Below are positions 1-9,797 of a DNA stretch of 23,247 bases, in pieces. Position numbers and translations under genes: made by a program. The notes below the pieces were generated by a model that was not told where the DNA came from, did no database searches, and worked only from the letters and a program-made list of their open reading frames with translations. Source of the stretch: Xylaria sp. FL1777. Its lineage: Eukaryota; Ascomycota; Sordariomycetes; Xylariales; Xylariaceae. The stretch lies in contig MU400916.1 in assembly GCA_022578965.1 (NCBI GenBank), positions 1-23,247 of the forward strand, given 5' to 3'. Position 1 is the first letter of the stretch. The number at the start of each line of letters is the position of its first letter.

Positions 1-196
1 TTTATTTCTTTTAATATTATTATATTTTAGTACTTTTAGTACTTTTAGTACTACTAAGCTAGTATTTTTAGTATTTAGTATTAGTATTAGTATTATATAG
101 TACTAAACTAGCTTAATATTAGTACCGGGCAGTACTAAATTAATTTAGTATTAGTAGTACTAAATACTAAATTAGTAGTACTAATTTTTAACCCTG
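1..196. mobile_element. Right-end fragment of hAT-like miniature element (copy 1)
   Basis: This is the right part of the element seen complete at 16780-17563 and split at 19062-22113. It matches their right ends from the AT-rich core through the blocks of AGTACTAA-type repeats to the terminus TTTTTAACCCTG at 185-196, which is the inverse of the left terminus CAGGGTTAAAAA. The left part lies outside the window. The expected 8-bp target duplication would begin with TTTAAAAT at 197, but its partner is not visible. No coding capacity is seen, so it is a non-autonomous copy. Confidence 0.8.
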
Positions 197-670
197 TTTA
201 AAATAATAGCGTAAATATTGTTATATAAGGTTTTTATTTAGCTTTTTATATAGTTTTATTTATAAGTACACAAGTAAAAAAACTATGCTATAAAGTAATA
301 TAGCACGTTATTAATAATAATAATAAACTATTTATATTTTTAAGGTTATTAGTTATAATTAATTAATAATTTAATAATATAAACTATATATAGCTTAATA
401 TTAAGCTTGTTAATATATTATTATTTATATTTATTATAAAGTATAAATTACTTTAATTATTTTTTTATAGCTTTTTTTTATGCTTTAGTTTAAAAAGCTT
501 AACTTTTTATGCTTTTAATAAATTAAAATATTAATTAAAAGCAAAAAAAATGCTATTTTTTATGTTATATTATTTTAAATAACTTAATTAAACTTTTGCA
601 ATAAATTAAAAGTTTTTAAAAGCAATAAAATTAAACTAAATAATATATATTATGTTATAAATTTTTATTT
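197..670. other. AT-rich stretch without recognisable gene
   Basis: This is spacer sequence between the hAT-like end and the chromovirus, dominated by TTA, TAA and TTT words. I see no open frame, RNA gene or repeat boundary in it. It may be older, fully decayed repeat sequence. Confidence 0.6.
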
Positions 671-675
671 TTATT
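671..675. repeat. Target site duplication, left (TTATT)
   Basis: This 5-bp TTATT directly precedes the 5' LTR and is repeated directly after the 3' LTR. Five bases is the usual duplication length for Ty3/Gypsy integrases. AT-rich context makes a chance match possible, but the match falls exactly at both LTR edges. Confidence 0.85.
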
Positions 676-868
676 TGTTATAACTAAGCTATTTAAGTAC
701 CTTAGCATATATTATAGGTTACATGTATATATAGGATATTTTTCTTATACTTATTTTATAGGAGTTTCCTTTTTTCTTTAAGCTTTAGTTTTATTAAATA
801 CTTATTATAAAACTAAAGATATATTAACTATTATACTTAACCTTTAATGCTTTATACCTTTTGTAATA
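676..868 (+). repeat. 5' LTR of chromovirus
   Basis: It begins TGTTATAACTAAGC and ends TTTTGTAATA, whose partner in the 3' LTR is CCTGTAACA, so the ancestral ends are TG...CA. It aligns base for base over 193 bp with 8338-8530. All the differences I noticed are C/T or G/A transitions, as RIP predicts. An AT-rich stretch near 728-760 could have held the promoter, but no element can be assigned with certainty. The primer-binding site should start at about 869; it begins ATTCTAAAGC and I cannot match it to a tRNA. Confidence 0.92.
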
Positions 869-921
869 ATTCTAAAGCTTCCTAAAATAAAGTTACTTAT
901 AATACTTTGTTATACTACAAA

Positions 922-2607
922 ATAGCTAAACATTAACTAACTATACGAGCTAGTGCTATTTTTAATAGCCCTTTTTTAAAACAAACTTTAACAATAAACT
1001 AAAAACAAACTTAGCACAAATTATTTTTAGAACTAAGCTTAAGCAAACAATAATTACTTAGTGCTTTAAATGCTAATACTTAACTGTTATAAATATAAAT
1101 CGTATAGCTTTTAGCTAAAATTGGAAAGCTAAAGCAGTAAGTTATACAGCAAAAAAATAAAAGCAAACAAGTTGCTTTAAAATTAAAAATAGCTTGTACT
1201 ATTTCTACTTTATAATTAAGTAAACGAAAAAACTAAAAAACAATATTTCTAAAAGAACAAAAAAACCTTTTAGACTTTAAAAAACAATTTTATAACTTAG
1301 GTTAAAAACAAAAACATAGAAATTCTAGTAATAATAATAACCTTTTATTTTCTAGCTTTAATAAAAAGCATAATTAAAAAAAACCTAAACATTAATTATA
1401 TTAAAATTGCTTATACTACTATTAATGCCATTTATTTAAAGATGCTAATTTTAGCTAACTATTAAAGTTTAACTATAATTTTTTTAGTATAAAATTTACT
1501 TATTAATGCTAACTAAAATAAGTAAAAAAACTTTAGACTATTTTTAAAAAAGCTAATTAAAAATTCTATTGCAATAAAAACAAGATTTTATACGCGTATA
1601 ACAACATAAACTAAAACTATAAAAATGCTTATTAATTAGCATTATAAAGGTTATTAACCCTAGAAAAAAAACAATTTAAAACTAACTAAAAAGTGTTTTT
1701 AAACTAAACTAAAACTTTGCTTAAATAGTTTGCTTTTTTATAAGCTAACATAAGCGTACAATTAAAACAAGCAAATTAATAAGCTAACTAAAACTTAAAA
1801 CTGTTTAATTAATATTTTACTAGCATTAAACTTTAAAATATTTGCTAAAATAAAAGCAAAAAAGCTTTATTATACTACTAAAAACTAGGTATATTACTTT
1901 AGCAAAAGTTAATAAATTATTATAACTTTTTATTAACTATACAAGCTAATATAGTTAATGCTATATAATAATACTAAAAACTAATAACTAAAAAACAACG
2001 CTTAACTTATAATAAAAAAAAACCAAAGTTAAATGTTATTTAAACTATTAATAAATTAACTTTAAATACTAAGCAAAACTAAACTAGTAATTAGTATACT
2101 AATACTAGCTGCAAAAATAACAATACTAGTTTTAATAACTAGAACTATTATTATAAAAACAACAACTATAATAGCAATTGCAATAATAATAACCTAAGAT
2201 TTTATAAAAGCAATAATAACTATAAAAGCTAAAACTAATACTATAAAAGCAATAATAATAAAAGTTATAGCTAATATTAAAACTAAAAATACATAAATAA
2301 CTAAAGTAATAATAACATTTATACTTTAAAAAATTGTTATACTTTTAAAACCTCTTTAAATTAACCTTAAAATAACAATAAAAGTAGTTTAAACTTAAAC
2401 TTTTATAAAAACTTTATTTGTTATAGCTATAAATAACTTAGCTATATTGCTTTTAATTGCTTTTAGCTTAAAAGTAATAACAATAATAGTAATAATAAAA
2501 ATAATAAATTTAGTAGCTATATTAGCTATAATAGTAATACTACTTAAAAATAAACTATTTAAAAAATCTAAGTAAATAAAAACTAAAACATAAATAAAAA
2601 AAACTAA
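922..2607 (+). pseudogene. gag: Degenerate gag (capsid/nucleocapsid) of chromovirus
   Basis: Gag forms the virus-like particle and binds the element RNA. The frame running through 922-2604 shows TAA and TAG interruptions but no TGA, the pattern left when CAA, CAG and TGG codons suffer RIP. ATA at 922-924, followed by GCT AAA CAT, is a plausible mutated ATG; the start is therefore inferred. The C-terminal third (about 2101-2400) is rich in Asn, Gln, Ser and Tyr. It leads into a CCHC zinc knuckle at 2419-2460, followed by a Ser/Asn-rich tail. TAA at 2605-2607 may be the true stop or another mutated CAA. The expected length of roughly 560 codons suits a fungal chromovirus Gag. Pol lies in the -1 frame relative to this one. 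Confidence 0.8.
2419..2460 (+). other. CCHC zinc knuckle of Gag, two ligands mutated
   Basis: The codons read C-Y-S-Y-K-stop-L-S-Y-I-A-F-N-C, which has the exact C-x2-C-x4-H-x4-C spacing of a retroviral nucleocapsid knuckle. The second Cys has become TAT (from TGT) and the His has become TAT (from CAT). Both are single RIP-type transitions. Only the first and last Cys survive. Confidence 0.88.
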
Positions 2608-3362
2608 AAATAGCAATTAAAGTTTTATATACTTTTTTTATAAAAGCTATAGTACTACAACTTAAAAAACAAGTAGTAAGCTTAATATTAACTATATTAG
2701 CTATAAGTTTTAAACTAAAGTTACTATTTTATATATTTATTTTACGCCGTTTTTATACCTTTTGTATTATTTATTTTGTTAGCTTTATAAAACTACTTAT
2801 TAAAACCTATGTTAATCTTAATTTATATGCTAAATATAACTATATTAGTTTTACTTTTGCTTTTTATTATAAATTGCAGCAAGCACTTTTTTATATATTT
2901 ATATTATAGCATACTGCTAAAAGTAGATTTTCTACTTATAAAGCTTATTAAGTTATTTGTAAATTAATTAATAGTTGCAGTATTACTTATAGAATTAAGC
3001 GTGCATGTATAGCTATTAACTATAAGTATTGCTTTAAAAGCAGCCCTTTTTTATTATTTTAGACTACTTTAAAAAATAAAAAAATTATACTAAATTTAAG
3101 CACTAATTAATAGTTTTTTAAATTATGCTGCTTTTAAGTAAAAATACTTAGCTTAATTAAATTTATAAAAGCTTGCTAAAACTAAGCTTGTTGCTATGCT
3201 ATTATTTAACTATTTAAACTTATATAGCTTAAAAAGTTAAAAAAAAGCTTTAATTACCTTAATTTTATAGCAATTTTAAAAAAGTTTTATAATTTATTTA
3301 AGTTTTTTAATATTAGCAAAGCAAACATATTACTATAATTAAAGCAAAAAAACCTTGCTATT

Positions 3363-3953
3363 AAGCTAAAAAAAAACGCAGTTATATTTTATTTTTTTAT
3401 ATATTTATTAGCTTAAAATAAGCTAAAAGAACTACAAAAATAGCTTAATAAAATGCTAAAAGCAAGAAAAATTAAAAAGTTTACTAGCTTTACTAATGCT
3501 TTAATTCTTTTTATACTTAAAAAAAATAAAAGCTTATGCTTATATATAAATTATAAAAAACTTAATTAAGTTATACGTAAAAATTAATATATTTTACTAC
3601 TTATTTTAAAGCTGCTTAATAAAATCTTAAAAGCTAAAATCTTTAGCAAAATTAACCTTAAAAACGCTTATTATTGCTTATATATTCAAAAAGAAAATAA
3701 ATAAAAAATAGCGTTTTATATATGCTATAGCTACTATAAATTTCTAGTTATACTTATAAGTTTATTAAATGCTTTTGCTACTTTTTAAAGTTATATATAA
3801 AAAGTACTTAATAATATAATAAATATATTTTGCATTGTATATTTTAATAATGTGCTTATTTTTTCTTTAAATAAAAATTCTTATATAAAACATGTTTAAA
3901 ATATTATTAAAAAGCTACAAAAAGCAGAACTATACATTAAGCTATTTAAGTGC
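3363..3953 (+). other. Reverse transcriptase domain (fingers and palm), active site lost
   Basis: Readable Ty3/Gypsy RT signatures appear in order. There is a Leu/Lys-rich lead into ILFILKKN (3504-3527), then LYINYKKLNQ where LCVDYRKLN is usual. Next come KIFSKINLKNAYY for the K-x-D-L-x-x-A-Y block and FLVILISLLNAFATFQ for the M-P-F-G-L-x-N-A-P-A-T-F-Q block. The catalytic box YFNNVLIFS is at 3840-3866, and a KLFKC end lies near 3939-3953. Both aspartates of the usual DD pair are AAT (3846-3851), each explained by TG to TA transitions, so the enzyme is dead. The thumb and connection continue to about 4200. Confidence 0.95.
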
Positions 3954-4259
3954 TAATTTTATTAAAAAAAGATTAAATTTTTAAGTTATATTACTTTTAG
4001 CTAAAAAATTAAAATAAACTTTTTATATATAAATATTATTTAGTAATAGCTTATATTAAATACTTATTAAGCGTTATAATAATTTTTAAAGTTTTATAAC
4101 TTTTATTACTGTTTTATAAACAAGTATTTTTATATTGCTGCGCTTTTGTTTAAGTATTTAAAAAAAAACGTAATAAAAACAAAAGAAAGTTAAATCTTTT
4201 TAAATAGTTTTAAAAAAAAGGCTTTTAAAAACCTTTAGAATATATTTAGGCAGGCTATT

Positions 4260-4770
4260 TTTTTTATATATTTTAACCCCGAAAAACAAATATTGCTAAA
4301 AACCGATTTTTTTAAGGTAGCTTTTGTAGAAAATCTATTTTAGCAGAATAATTAAAGCATTTTTAAACTAGTTACGTTTTATTTTTAAAAGCTATTCAAA
4401 AAAAAAATATAGTATAGTATGCTTAACCAAAAAATGCTTATAATAGTAAATTGCTTTAAGCATTAGTAGCATTATTTATAAAAAAGCAATTTACTAGTTA
4501 AAGTATTAATTAACTATACTAACTTTTAAGCATTTATAAAAATATTAAAGCTTAATAAAAAGCAAGCTTATTAATGTTTATTATTAGCTTTTTTTAATTT
4601 TATTATTAAATATTAAGCAAGCAAAAAAAACAAGGCTAATTTTTCTTTATGTTGTTTTAATTATATAATTGTTTTGCTTAGTAATATTAACATTTTTTTA
4701 ACGTTAAAAAGAAAAATTGCAGTAGTATAGCAAGTTAAAATTTTTAATTTATATTTTAGTGCTTAAGCTA
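4260..4770 (+). other. RNase H domain of Pol
   Basis: This domain removes the RNA strand during cDNA synthesis. FNPEKQILLKTDFFK (4272-4316) matches the opening D-P-x-x-P-I-V-L-E-T-D-A-S block, and the Asp of KTD is retained (4305-4307). Further on are FYF-K-L for the usual FYSRKL and KMLIIVNCFKH for the K-E-x-L-A-I-V block. VKVLINYTNFQAF follows where V-x-V-x-T-D-H-x-N-L is typical, with its Asp changed to Asn. The A-x-x-W-x-x-x-L-A-x-F-x-F-x-I block is also visible near 4570-4615. Confidence 0.88.
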
Positions 4771-5059
4771 AAGCTTTATATTTTAGAGCTACACTTGCTA
4801 AAAAAGCCCTTTTTATTTAAGCAGTTATACGTTTGCATATATAAATAGCTACAAGCTTAAAAAAATTAAAAGATCTAAAGGCTTTTAAAAAGCTAAAAAA
4901 CCTTATTTAGAAGGTTTAAAAAAAAAACCTTAAATGCTATGCAATTATAAAGCAATTAAAGGCAAAAAAGCTTATAAATCTTTAATAGTTAATAAAAAAA
5001 TCTTTAGTTTGCTATAAAAACAAAATTTATATTTCTTTTAAAAAAGCTATATATTTTTA

Positions 5060-6020
5060 ACTTATTAAGCTATATTATAATAATCTTTTAGCTAAACATT
5101 TTAGCTAAAGCTGCATTTTAGAACTACTATAATAAAAGTTTTATTAAAGCAATATAAAACCAAATATTAAGAAGTATATATAAAGCTATATAATTTACTT
5201 TAAAATTAAAGCAAAACATTACTAAAAATATAATAAACTTAACGTTTTACTAATACTTAGTAAACTTATATAAAAGCTATTTATAGATTTTATTACAGGT
5301 TTACTAAAAACTTTTTATAAAAAAAAACCAATTAATGCTATTTTTATTATTATAAATAAATTTATTAAGCTTATATATTTATTTCTAGTTAATATTACTA
5401 TAACTTTAGTTAAGCTAGCAGTTTTATTTTATTATAAAATCAAATGTATTTATAGTAGCCCAAAAAGTATTGTTTTTAATAAAAGCTTTGTTTTTACTAG
5501 CTAATTTTGGTTTAATTTATATTATTACTTAAAAGTTAAACAAAAGCTTTTAGTAGTATTTTATTTTAGAACTAATAAACAAACAAAACAAATAAACTAA
5601 ATAATTAAAAGCTATTTTAAATGCTTTATAAATAATAAACAAACTAATTAGCTTTAATTTTTATTTTAAGCTTTTTTTGCTATAAATTCTACTATTAATT
5701 TTACAACTAAACAATTACTTTTTAAAGCTTTATATAGTTATATGCTAAAATTCTGTTTGTTTATTAAAAATAACTTTATATTAAAAAGAATTCTAGCTAT
5801 ATAAAAATGTTTTAACAAGTTATAAATTATTAAAAACGAAATAATAAAACAATAATAAATTATAACTAATAAATATACGAAATATTATAATAATAAATAT
5901 AAACTTATAACTTTTAAAACTAAAGACTTAGTAGTATTATTAATAAAAAATATTAAGTTTAAAAATAAAAAGTTAGCGTTTAAATTTATTAAACTTTTCC
6001 GAATTCTTTTTATAGTTAGT
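5060..6020 (+). other. Integrase: HHCC, D,D35E core and GPY/F-like module
   Basis: The N-terminal zinc-binding part reads YYNNLLAKHF for the usual YHD-x-P-L-A-G-H-F. It is followed by a C-x2-C pair in which both Cys have become Tyr (SYIIYFK). In the core, LFIDFITGL keeps the first Asp (5286-5288). SIVFNKSFVFTSQFW has the second Asp changed to Asn (5478-5480). TNKQTKQIN has the third residue, Glu, changed to Lys (5586-5588). Exactly 35 codons separate the second and third catalytic positions, the classic D,D35E spacing. LAFKFIKLFRIL near 5976-6010 resembles the GPY/F module. Several catalytic and zinc ligands are lost. Confidence 0.93.
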
Positions 6021-6155
6021 TTATAGGCATATTATATTAGTTTCTTAAAATAATACAGCTGCTTTTACTTCGTTTTTTTAATTTAGTTGCTTAAGCTTTA
6101 AAAAGCTAAACATAAGTATAGTTTGCTTATATTAAACCTTAAAAATAAATCAAAA

Positions 6156-6300
6156 GAATAAAAAGTTAAAAATATAGTAAATAAAATAACTTATAATAGA
6201 AAAAAATATTATTTTATTAAATAAAAAGGCTAGCTAACTAAATATAATTAATAAGTACTTATTATTAATATTATAGCTTTTAAAGCAATTAAAAACTTTA
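6156..6300 (+). other. C-terminal chromodomain, aromatic cage mutated
   Basis: The frame reads V-x-N-I-V-x-K, then a Tyr/Lys stretch, then YYFIK-stop-KG-stop-x-T-K-Y-N (6207-6245). This is the YYLIKWKGWP-x-x-Y-x-x-W core of a chromodomain, with the Trp codons now TAA (6222-6224) and TAG (6231-6233). Chromodomains of chromoviruses bind modified histone H3 and steer integration into heterochromatin. The match in both spacing and position, at the Pol C-terminus after the GPY/F-like module, is strong. Confidence 0.9.
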
Positions 6301-6344
6301 AAAAGCGCTTAAGTTATAAAAAAAAAGCAAAGCTATTAAGCTAA

Positions 6345-8044
6345 CAAAATAATATTAATCTATTATTAATTTAGCTATAAACTAAAGCTTAATTATATTA
6401 TATATACTAATTAGTTATTTTTTTGTTTTTAATTATATAATAAGAATTGCATTTATTGCTTTAGGTTTTAAAATACTTGTGCTTTATTAATAAGTTATAT
6501 GTAAAAACGCTACAAATAAATTATAAAATCCTTATAAAAAAGCCCTAAAACACTAATTATTAAACTTTAAAACATTTTTATATTAAAGAAAGCTTATTAA
6601 ATATTTTTATTTATGCTTATTAGCAATAATTAATATAGCTTTATGTATATTTTTTTTAAAAGAAATAAAAGCAGCTTTTTAAGCTATATATTTATAGTTT
6701 AAAACTTGCACTTTAAGTATAGTTAAACAAGCATACTGCTAGCGTTAAAAATAGTTTTAATTTTATTAGAAAACTTTATAAAATTAGTTTAAATAAAGCT
6801 ACTTATAGCGCTTATATAAAAAAGCTTAATAGCTTAATAAGCTAAAGATTTACGTTTTATTACTAAGTGCTTATATTTAGTACAATGTTTTTGCATTGCT
6901 AATTATTAGCTAAACCTTATATAAAATAAAAATAAAACAATTTACCTTTATGTTGCTAACTTTGCTAATTAATTAAAACTAAGCTTTATAAGTTAATAAA
7001 AAACGCAAAAATGCCTTTAAAAAGCAAAACTATATAGCTGCAAAGTTAATACAATAATTGTTCGAAGTTTTTTAAACAATAGTACAATTTTTATTTATAA
7101 TAACTTTTTTATAGTTATCTTTTTAAAAAACAAAAAGATAAATAAACTAGTTTAATAACTTTTAAATATGTATTATATTAAAATATAATATAACAAACAG
7201 TTAACCTATTAATAAAACTAATCTAAAATAAATATAAATTAACTTATAAGCTTATATAAAGTATAGCTATTTATATAGCTTATATAAGCTATTATTTCTA
7301 AGTTTTTAAATTTGTAAACTATATTTAAAAGCAAGCTATTTTTTAGCTAAAATGCCTTTTTAAAACGCTTAAAACAAAGCTAATATACTAACGAACTATT
7401 TAGAATTATTGCTTTTTTAATAGTTTTATATTTTTTGTTTTTAGCTTTAATAGTTTATTTATAAAGTTTGCAAATAAAAGTTATAATAAAAATAGCTTAA
7501 TATTTAGCTAGCATAAAAACTTTAATATTTGTATTAAAATTAAGCTTATTTTTTGCATTATTTATATTAAAATTGTATAAGCTAATATTTAGATTTTTAT
7601 TAAGATTTATAAAGTTAAAATCATTTTTATCTTTTTTTTTATTTTTTTTTTATAACTAATAAAAGGCTTAATAATGTTTAAATTCTTATTAAAATTAGAG
7701 CTGTTTTAAAAGAAAAGCAAACTACTAAGGTTTTTATTTTTATTACTAAAGTTATTAGATTTCTAGCAAAAAAGTGTGTTAAAGTCTTGTTTTATAGTAA
7801 AATCGGACTTATTTCTAAATAAATTCAGGCATAAAGCAAGTTGCAATAATTTTCCGCATTTATGTTTACAACTATAGCTTTAATTATAACTGTATTTATG
7901 TGTACTACCTTTAATTACTATAAGTTTAAGCAGCATAATTATAATACAAATAGTAATTAAAAAAGAAGCAGAAAAAATATAAAATAAATATAAAAATAGC
8001 AGTAGTAAAATGTATAGCTAAAATTAATTGTTTAGCAGTAACTA

Positions 8045-8076
<32 letters not shown>

Positions 8077-8320
8077 AAACATATAGCAATAAAAGTATAA
8101 GCGCAAAATCTGCTATAAATATAGCACAAAACAAACGTAATTTAACACATAAACATAAGCATAAGTATATAAATATTTTAATTACTATACTATATAAGCA
8201 TTTTATTTAACACACTATATTTATGCTTAATTATTTTATACTACTTTACTTTATTACTTATACTTAAAATTAATTACTTTAATTAATTTTACTTATATAT
8301 AAGTTAAAAATAACTTAATT
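6345..8320 (+). other. Extra 2-kb region between pol and 3' LTR, possible ORF3 remnant
   Basis: Chromoviruses usually have little between pol and the 3' LTR, but here nearly 2 kb intervenes inside an element whose LTRs and target duplication are intact. Part of it (about 6437-7000, codons in the frame of GCT at 6458) can be read with TAA and TAG interruptions and no TGA, like gag and pol. It is rich in Lys, Leu, Ile and Gln, with no family that I recognise. The rest includes T-rich tracts (near 7630-7660) and an A-rich run at 8044-8079. It may be a lost third gene, an antisense gene, captured sequence or an old insertion. Confidence 0.5.
8044..8079. repeat. Poly(A) run with one interrupting G
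   Basis: Thirty-five adenines are broken only by a G at 8064. On the minus strand it gives a run of phenylalanine codons in a 67-codon open frame, which is an artefact. It could be ordinary slippage, or the tail of a retroposed sequence inserted in the chromovirus. Confidence 0.8.
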
Positions 8321-8336
8321 AAGAAAAAAGAAGTAG
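8321..8336 (+). promoter_or_regulatory. Polypurine tract for plus-strand priming
   Basis: AAGAAAAAAGAAGTAG is a nearly pure purine run ending two bases before the 3' LTR. This is where the plus-strand primer of an LTR retrotransposon lies. Its strand confirms the element reads left to right. Confidence 0.75.
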
Positions 8337-8337
8337 T

Positions 8338-8530
8338 TATTATAACTAAGCTACTTAAGTACCTCAGCATATATTACAGATTACATATATATATAAAATA
8401 TTTTTCTTATACTTATTTTATAGAAGTTTTCTTCCTTTTTCAAGCTTTAGTTTTATTAAATACCTACTATAAAACTAAAGATATATTAACTATTATACTT
8501 AACCTTTAATGCTTTATACCTCCTGTAACA
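8338..8530 (+). repeat. 3' LTR of chromovirus
   Basis: It is a 193-bp partner of 676-868. It begins TATTATAACTAAGC, where the G of the canonical TG end has become A, and ends CCTGTAACA with the CA end kept. The two copies have been mutated at different sites, so each preserves bases lost in the other. Confidence 0.92.
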
Positions 8531-8535
8531 TTATT
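8531..8535. repeat. Target site duplication, right (TTATT)
   Basis: This is an exact copy of the five bases preceding the 5' LTR at 671-675. Confidence 0.85.
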
Positions 8536-9366
8536 TTAAAAGCTATAATAATAAACATAATTTAATAAAAAAAGTTTAGCTTTATAAATTTATTATATAA
8601 TTGTTATTAATTATTAAAATATATATTTATATTATATTTTTAAATAAAACGCTTTATTTTAATTAAAGTAAACTTTAATTTTTAAAGCTATATTATTGAA
8701 AAATAACACATAATAATAAGTTCTTTTTGCTATTTATAAAAACAATAATTTTAAAGATTAAATATGCTATATTATGTTATATTTTATTAATTAAAAAACT
8801 TAATTACTAGAAATCTTTTATAATAATACTTTTTTTTTATAAAATAAACAACAAAAAATATATTAAGCTTATTAATTAAAGCATAAATAAATTATAGTTT
8901 TTTTAAACAAATATTTTGCTATTAAAATTTAACTTTAAGCAATATAAACTTTTAAGCGTTTAAGCTTAATATAATAATATAGCTAAACTATAATATATTT
9001 TAAAAAATTAACGCTTTTATATAATATATATTAAAATATATAATTTGAAAAACTTTTTATTAATAAATTATATAAAGTTTATTAATAGCTATAAATGTAA
9101 TTTTTTAATTAAATAAAAGGTTATAAAACAAATTCATAAAGTATTTTTAAATAGCTTATTTAAGCTTAAAATAATATATATAAAGCATTTTATAGCTAAT
9201 TTAGCTTATATAGCATTATTTTATTAAATAATAAAAAAATATCTTTATAATTACTTATATAATATTAATTAACTTTTATTATATTATTTATTATTAATAA
9301 TAAATCAGTATTAAAAATTTAAGCAATTAAATTAAACTAATTATATTTTAATTATTTTAATAAATA
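8536..9366. other. AT-rich stretch without recognisable gene
   Basis: The sequence is made almost wholly of A and T, with scattered GC and AGC words. I see no repeat boundaries and no readable frame of note. It ends at the TA dinucleotide that flanks the palindromic element. Confidence 0.6.
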
Positions 9367-9602
9367 TAACGCATCCCTTAATTGACTTGGCCACCCCATT
9401 GAATGGGCCACCTAGGCTTAGCGTACCACCTACACTAAATTTCTATAGCAGGGTACTTAAAAGCCATTACAGCTATTTTGGAATGACTTCACCAATATTA
9501 ATCGTACAGCAATGCAATTGGTATTTTTGGAATTCTAACCTAAAAACGCATCTAATGGTATTTTTTGTAATTTTGTAGCTATTTTATTAAGGGCTGCATA
9601 AA

Positions 9603-9629
9603 AAACCACGCTAAAACTTAGCGTGGTTT
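9603..9629. other. Perfect 12-bp hairpin at the centre of the palindromic element
   Basis: AAACCACGCTAA (9603-9614) pairs perfectly with TTAGCGTGGTTT (9618-9629) around a three-base loop. It lies near the symmetry centre of the element, where the two long arms converge. No U-run terminator follows, so I read it as part of the foldback structure rather than a transcription terminator. Confidence 0.85.
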
Positions 9630-9789
9630 GTTATACCGCTGCAGCAAAAATAGCTACAAAATTATAGAAAATACTACTAGATCCGTTATTTCATAAGGAT
9701 TCCAAAAATACCAATTATATTGTTGTACGATTAGTATTGGTGAAGTTATTCAAAGATAGCCATAATGGCTTTTAAGTACCCCTGTATTG

Positions 9790-9797
9790 TTAGTGGG
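9790..9797. repeat. 8-bp target duplication, left (TTAGTGGG)
   Basis: TTAGTGGG is repeated exactly at 10424-10431, on the far side of the inserted element. One copy belongs to the palindromic element's right arm. The GC content of the word makes a chance match unlikely. Confidence 0.92.

Larger units (their letters stand above)
2604..6344 (+). pseudogene. pol: Degenerate pol polyprotein (PR, RT, RNase H, IN, chromodomain)
   Basis: A single frame (codons starting at positions divisible by 3) carries recognisable Pol domains from about 3360 to 6344 without an indel that I can detect. The interruptions are TAA and TAG. Upstream, 2604-3360 should hold the retropepsin and a linker. A candidate protease core lies near 2780-2830 (reading LLIKTYVNLN), but the D-T/S-G motif is not clear. 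Domain order after that is RT, RNase H, integrase, GPY/F-like module and chromodomain. TAA at 6342-6344, just after a Lys-rich tail, is the likely end. The frame is -1 relative to gag, so expression probably needed a ribosomal frameshift, unless an old indel separates them. Confidence 0.93.
676..8530 (+). mobile_element. Full-length, RIP-inactivated Ty3/Gypsy chromovirus
   Basis: The element is a 7,855-bp LTR retrotransposon. Two 193-bp LTRs bound it (676-868 and 8338-8530), and the same 5-bp word, TTATT, flanks it on both sides (671-675 and 8531-8535), so this is a single complete insertion. In order it carries gag with a CCHC knuckle, a probable protease/linker region, RT, RNase H, integrase (D,D35E) and a C-terminal chromodomain. 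RT before integrase is the Metaviridae (Ty3/Gypsy) order, and the chromodomain places it among the chromoviruses. A purine tract sits just before the 3' LTR, which fixes the plus orientation. All frames are riddled with TAA and TAG in place of CAA, CAG or TGG, and catalytic residues are altered, so it is dead. About 2 kb between pol and the 3' LTR is unusual and unexplained. Confidence 0.95.

Noticed and set aside
2395..2616. 73-codon open frame on the minus strand
   Set aside because: It is antisense to the gag knuckle and Ser/Asn-rich tail, whose sense frame has a clear C-x2-C-x4-H-x4-C spacing. The Ile/Phe-rich product is the complement of Asn/Lys codons.
7926..8129. 67-codon open frame on the minus strand
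   Set aside because: Its core is a run of Phe from the poly(A) tract at 8044-8079. It is a composition artefact inside the chromovirus.
9387..9578. 63-codon open frame on the plus strand
   Set aside because: It lies wholly in the left arm of a palindromic miniature element and has no recognisable motif. The arm is explained by its complementarity to the right arm.
9603..9629. Hairpin as a transcription terminator
   Set aside because: No U-run follows, the context is a eukaryotic foldback element, and it sits at the centre of a larger palindrome.
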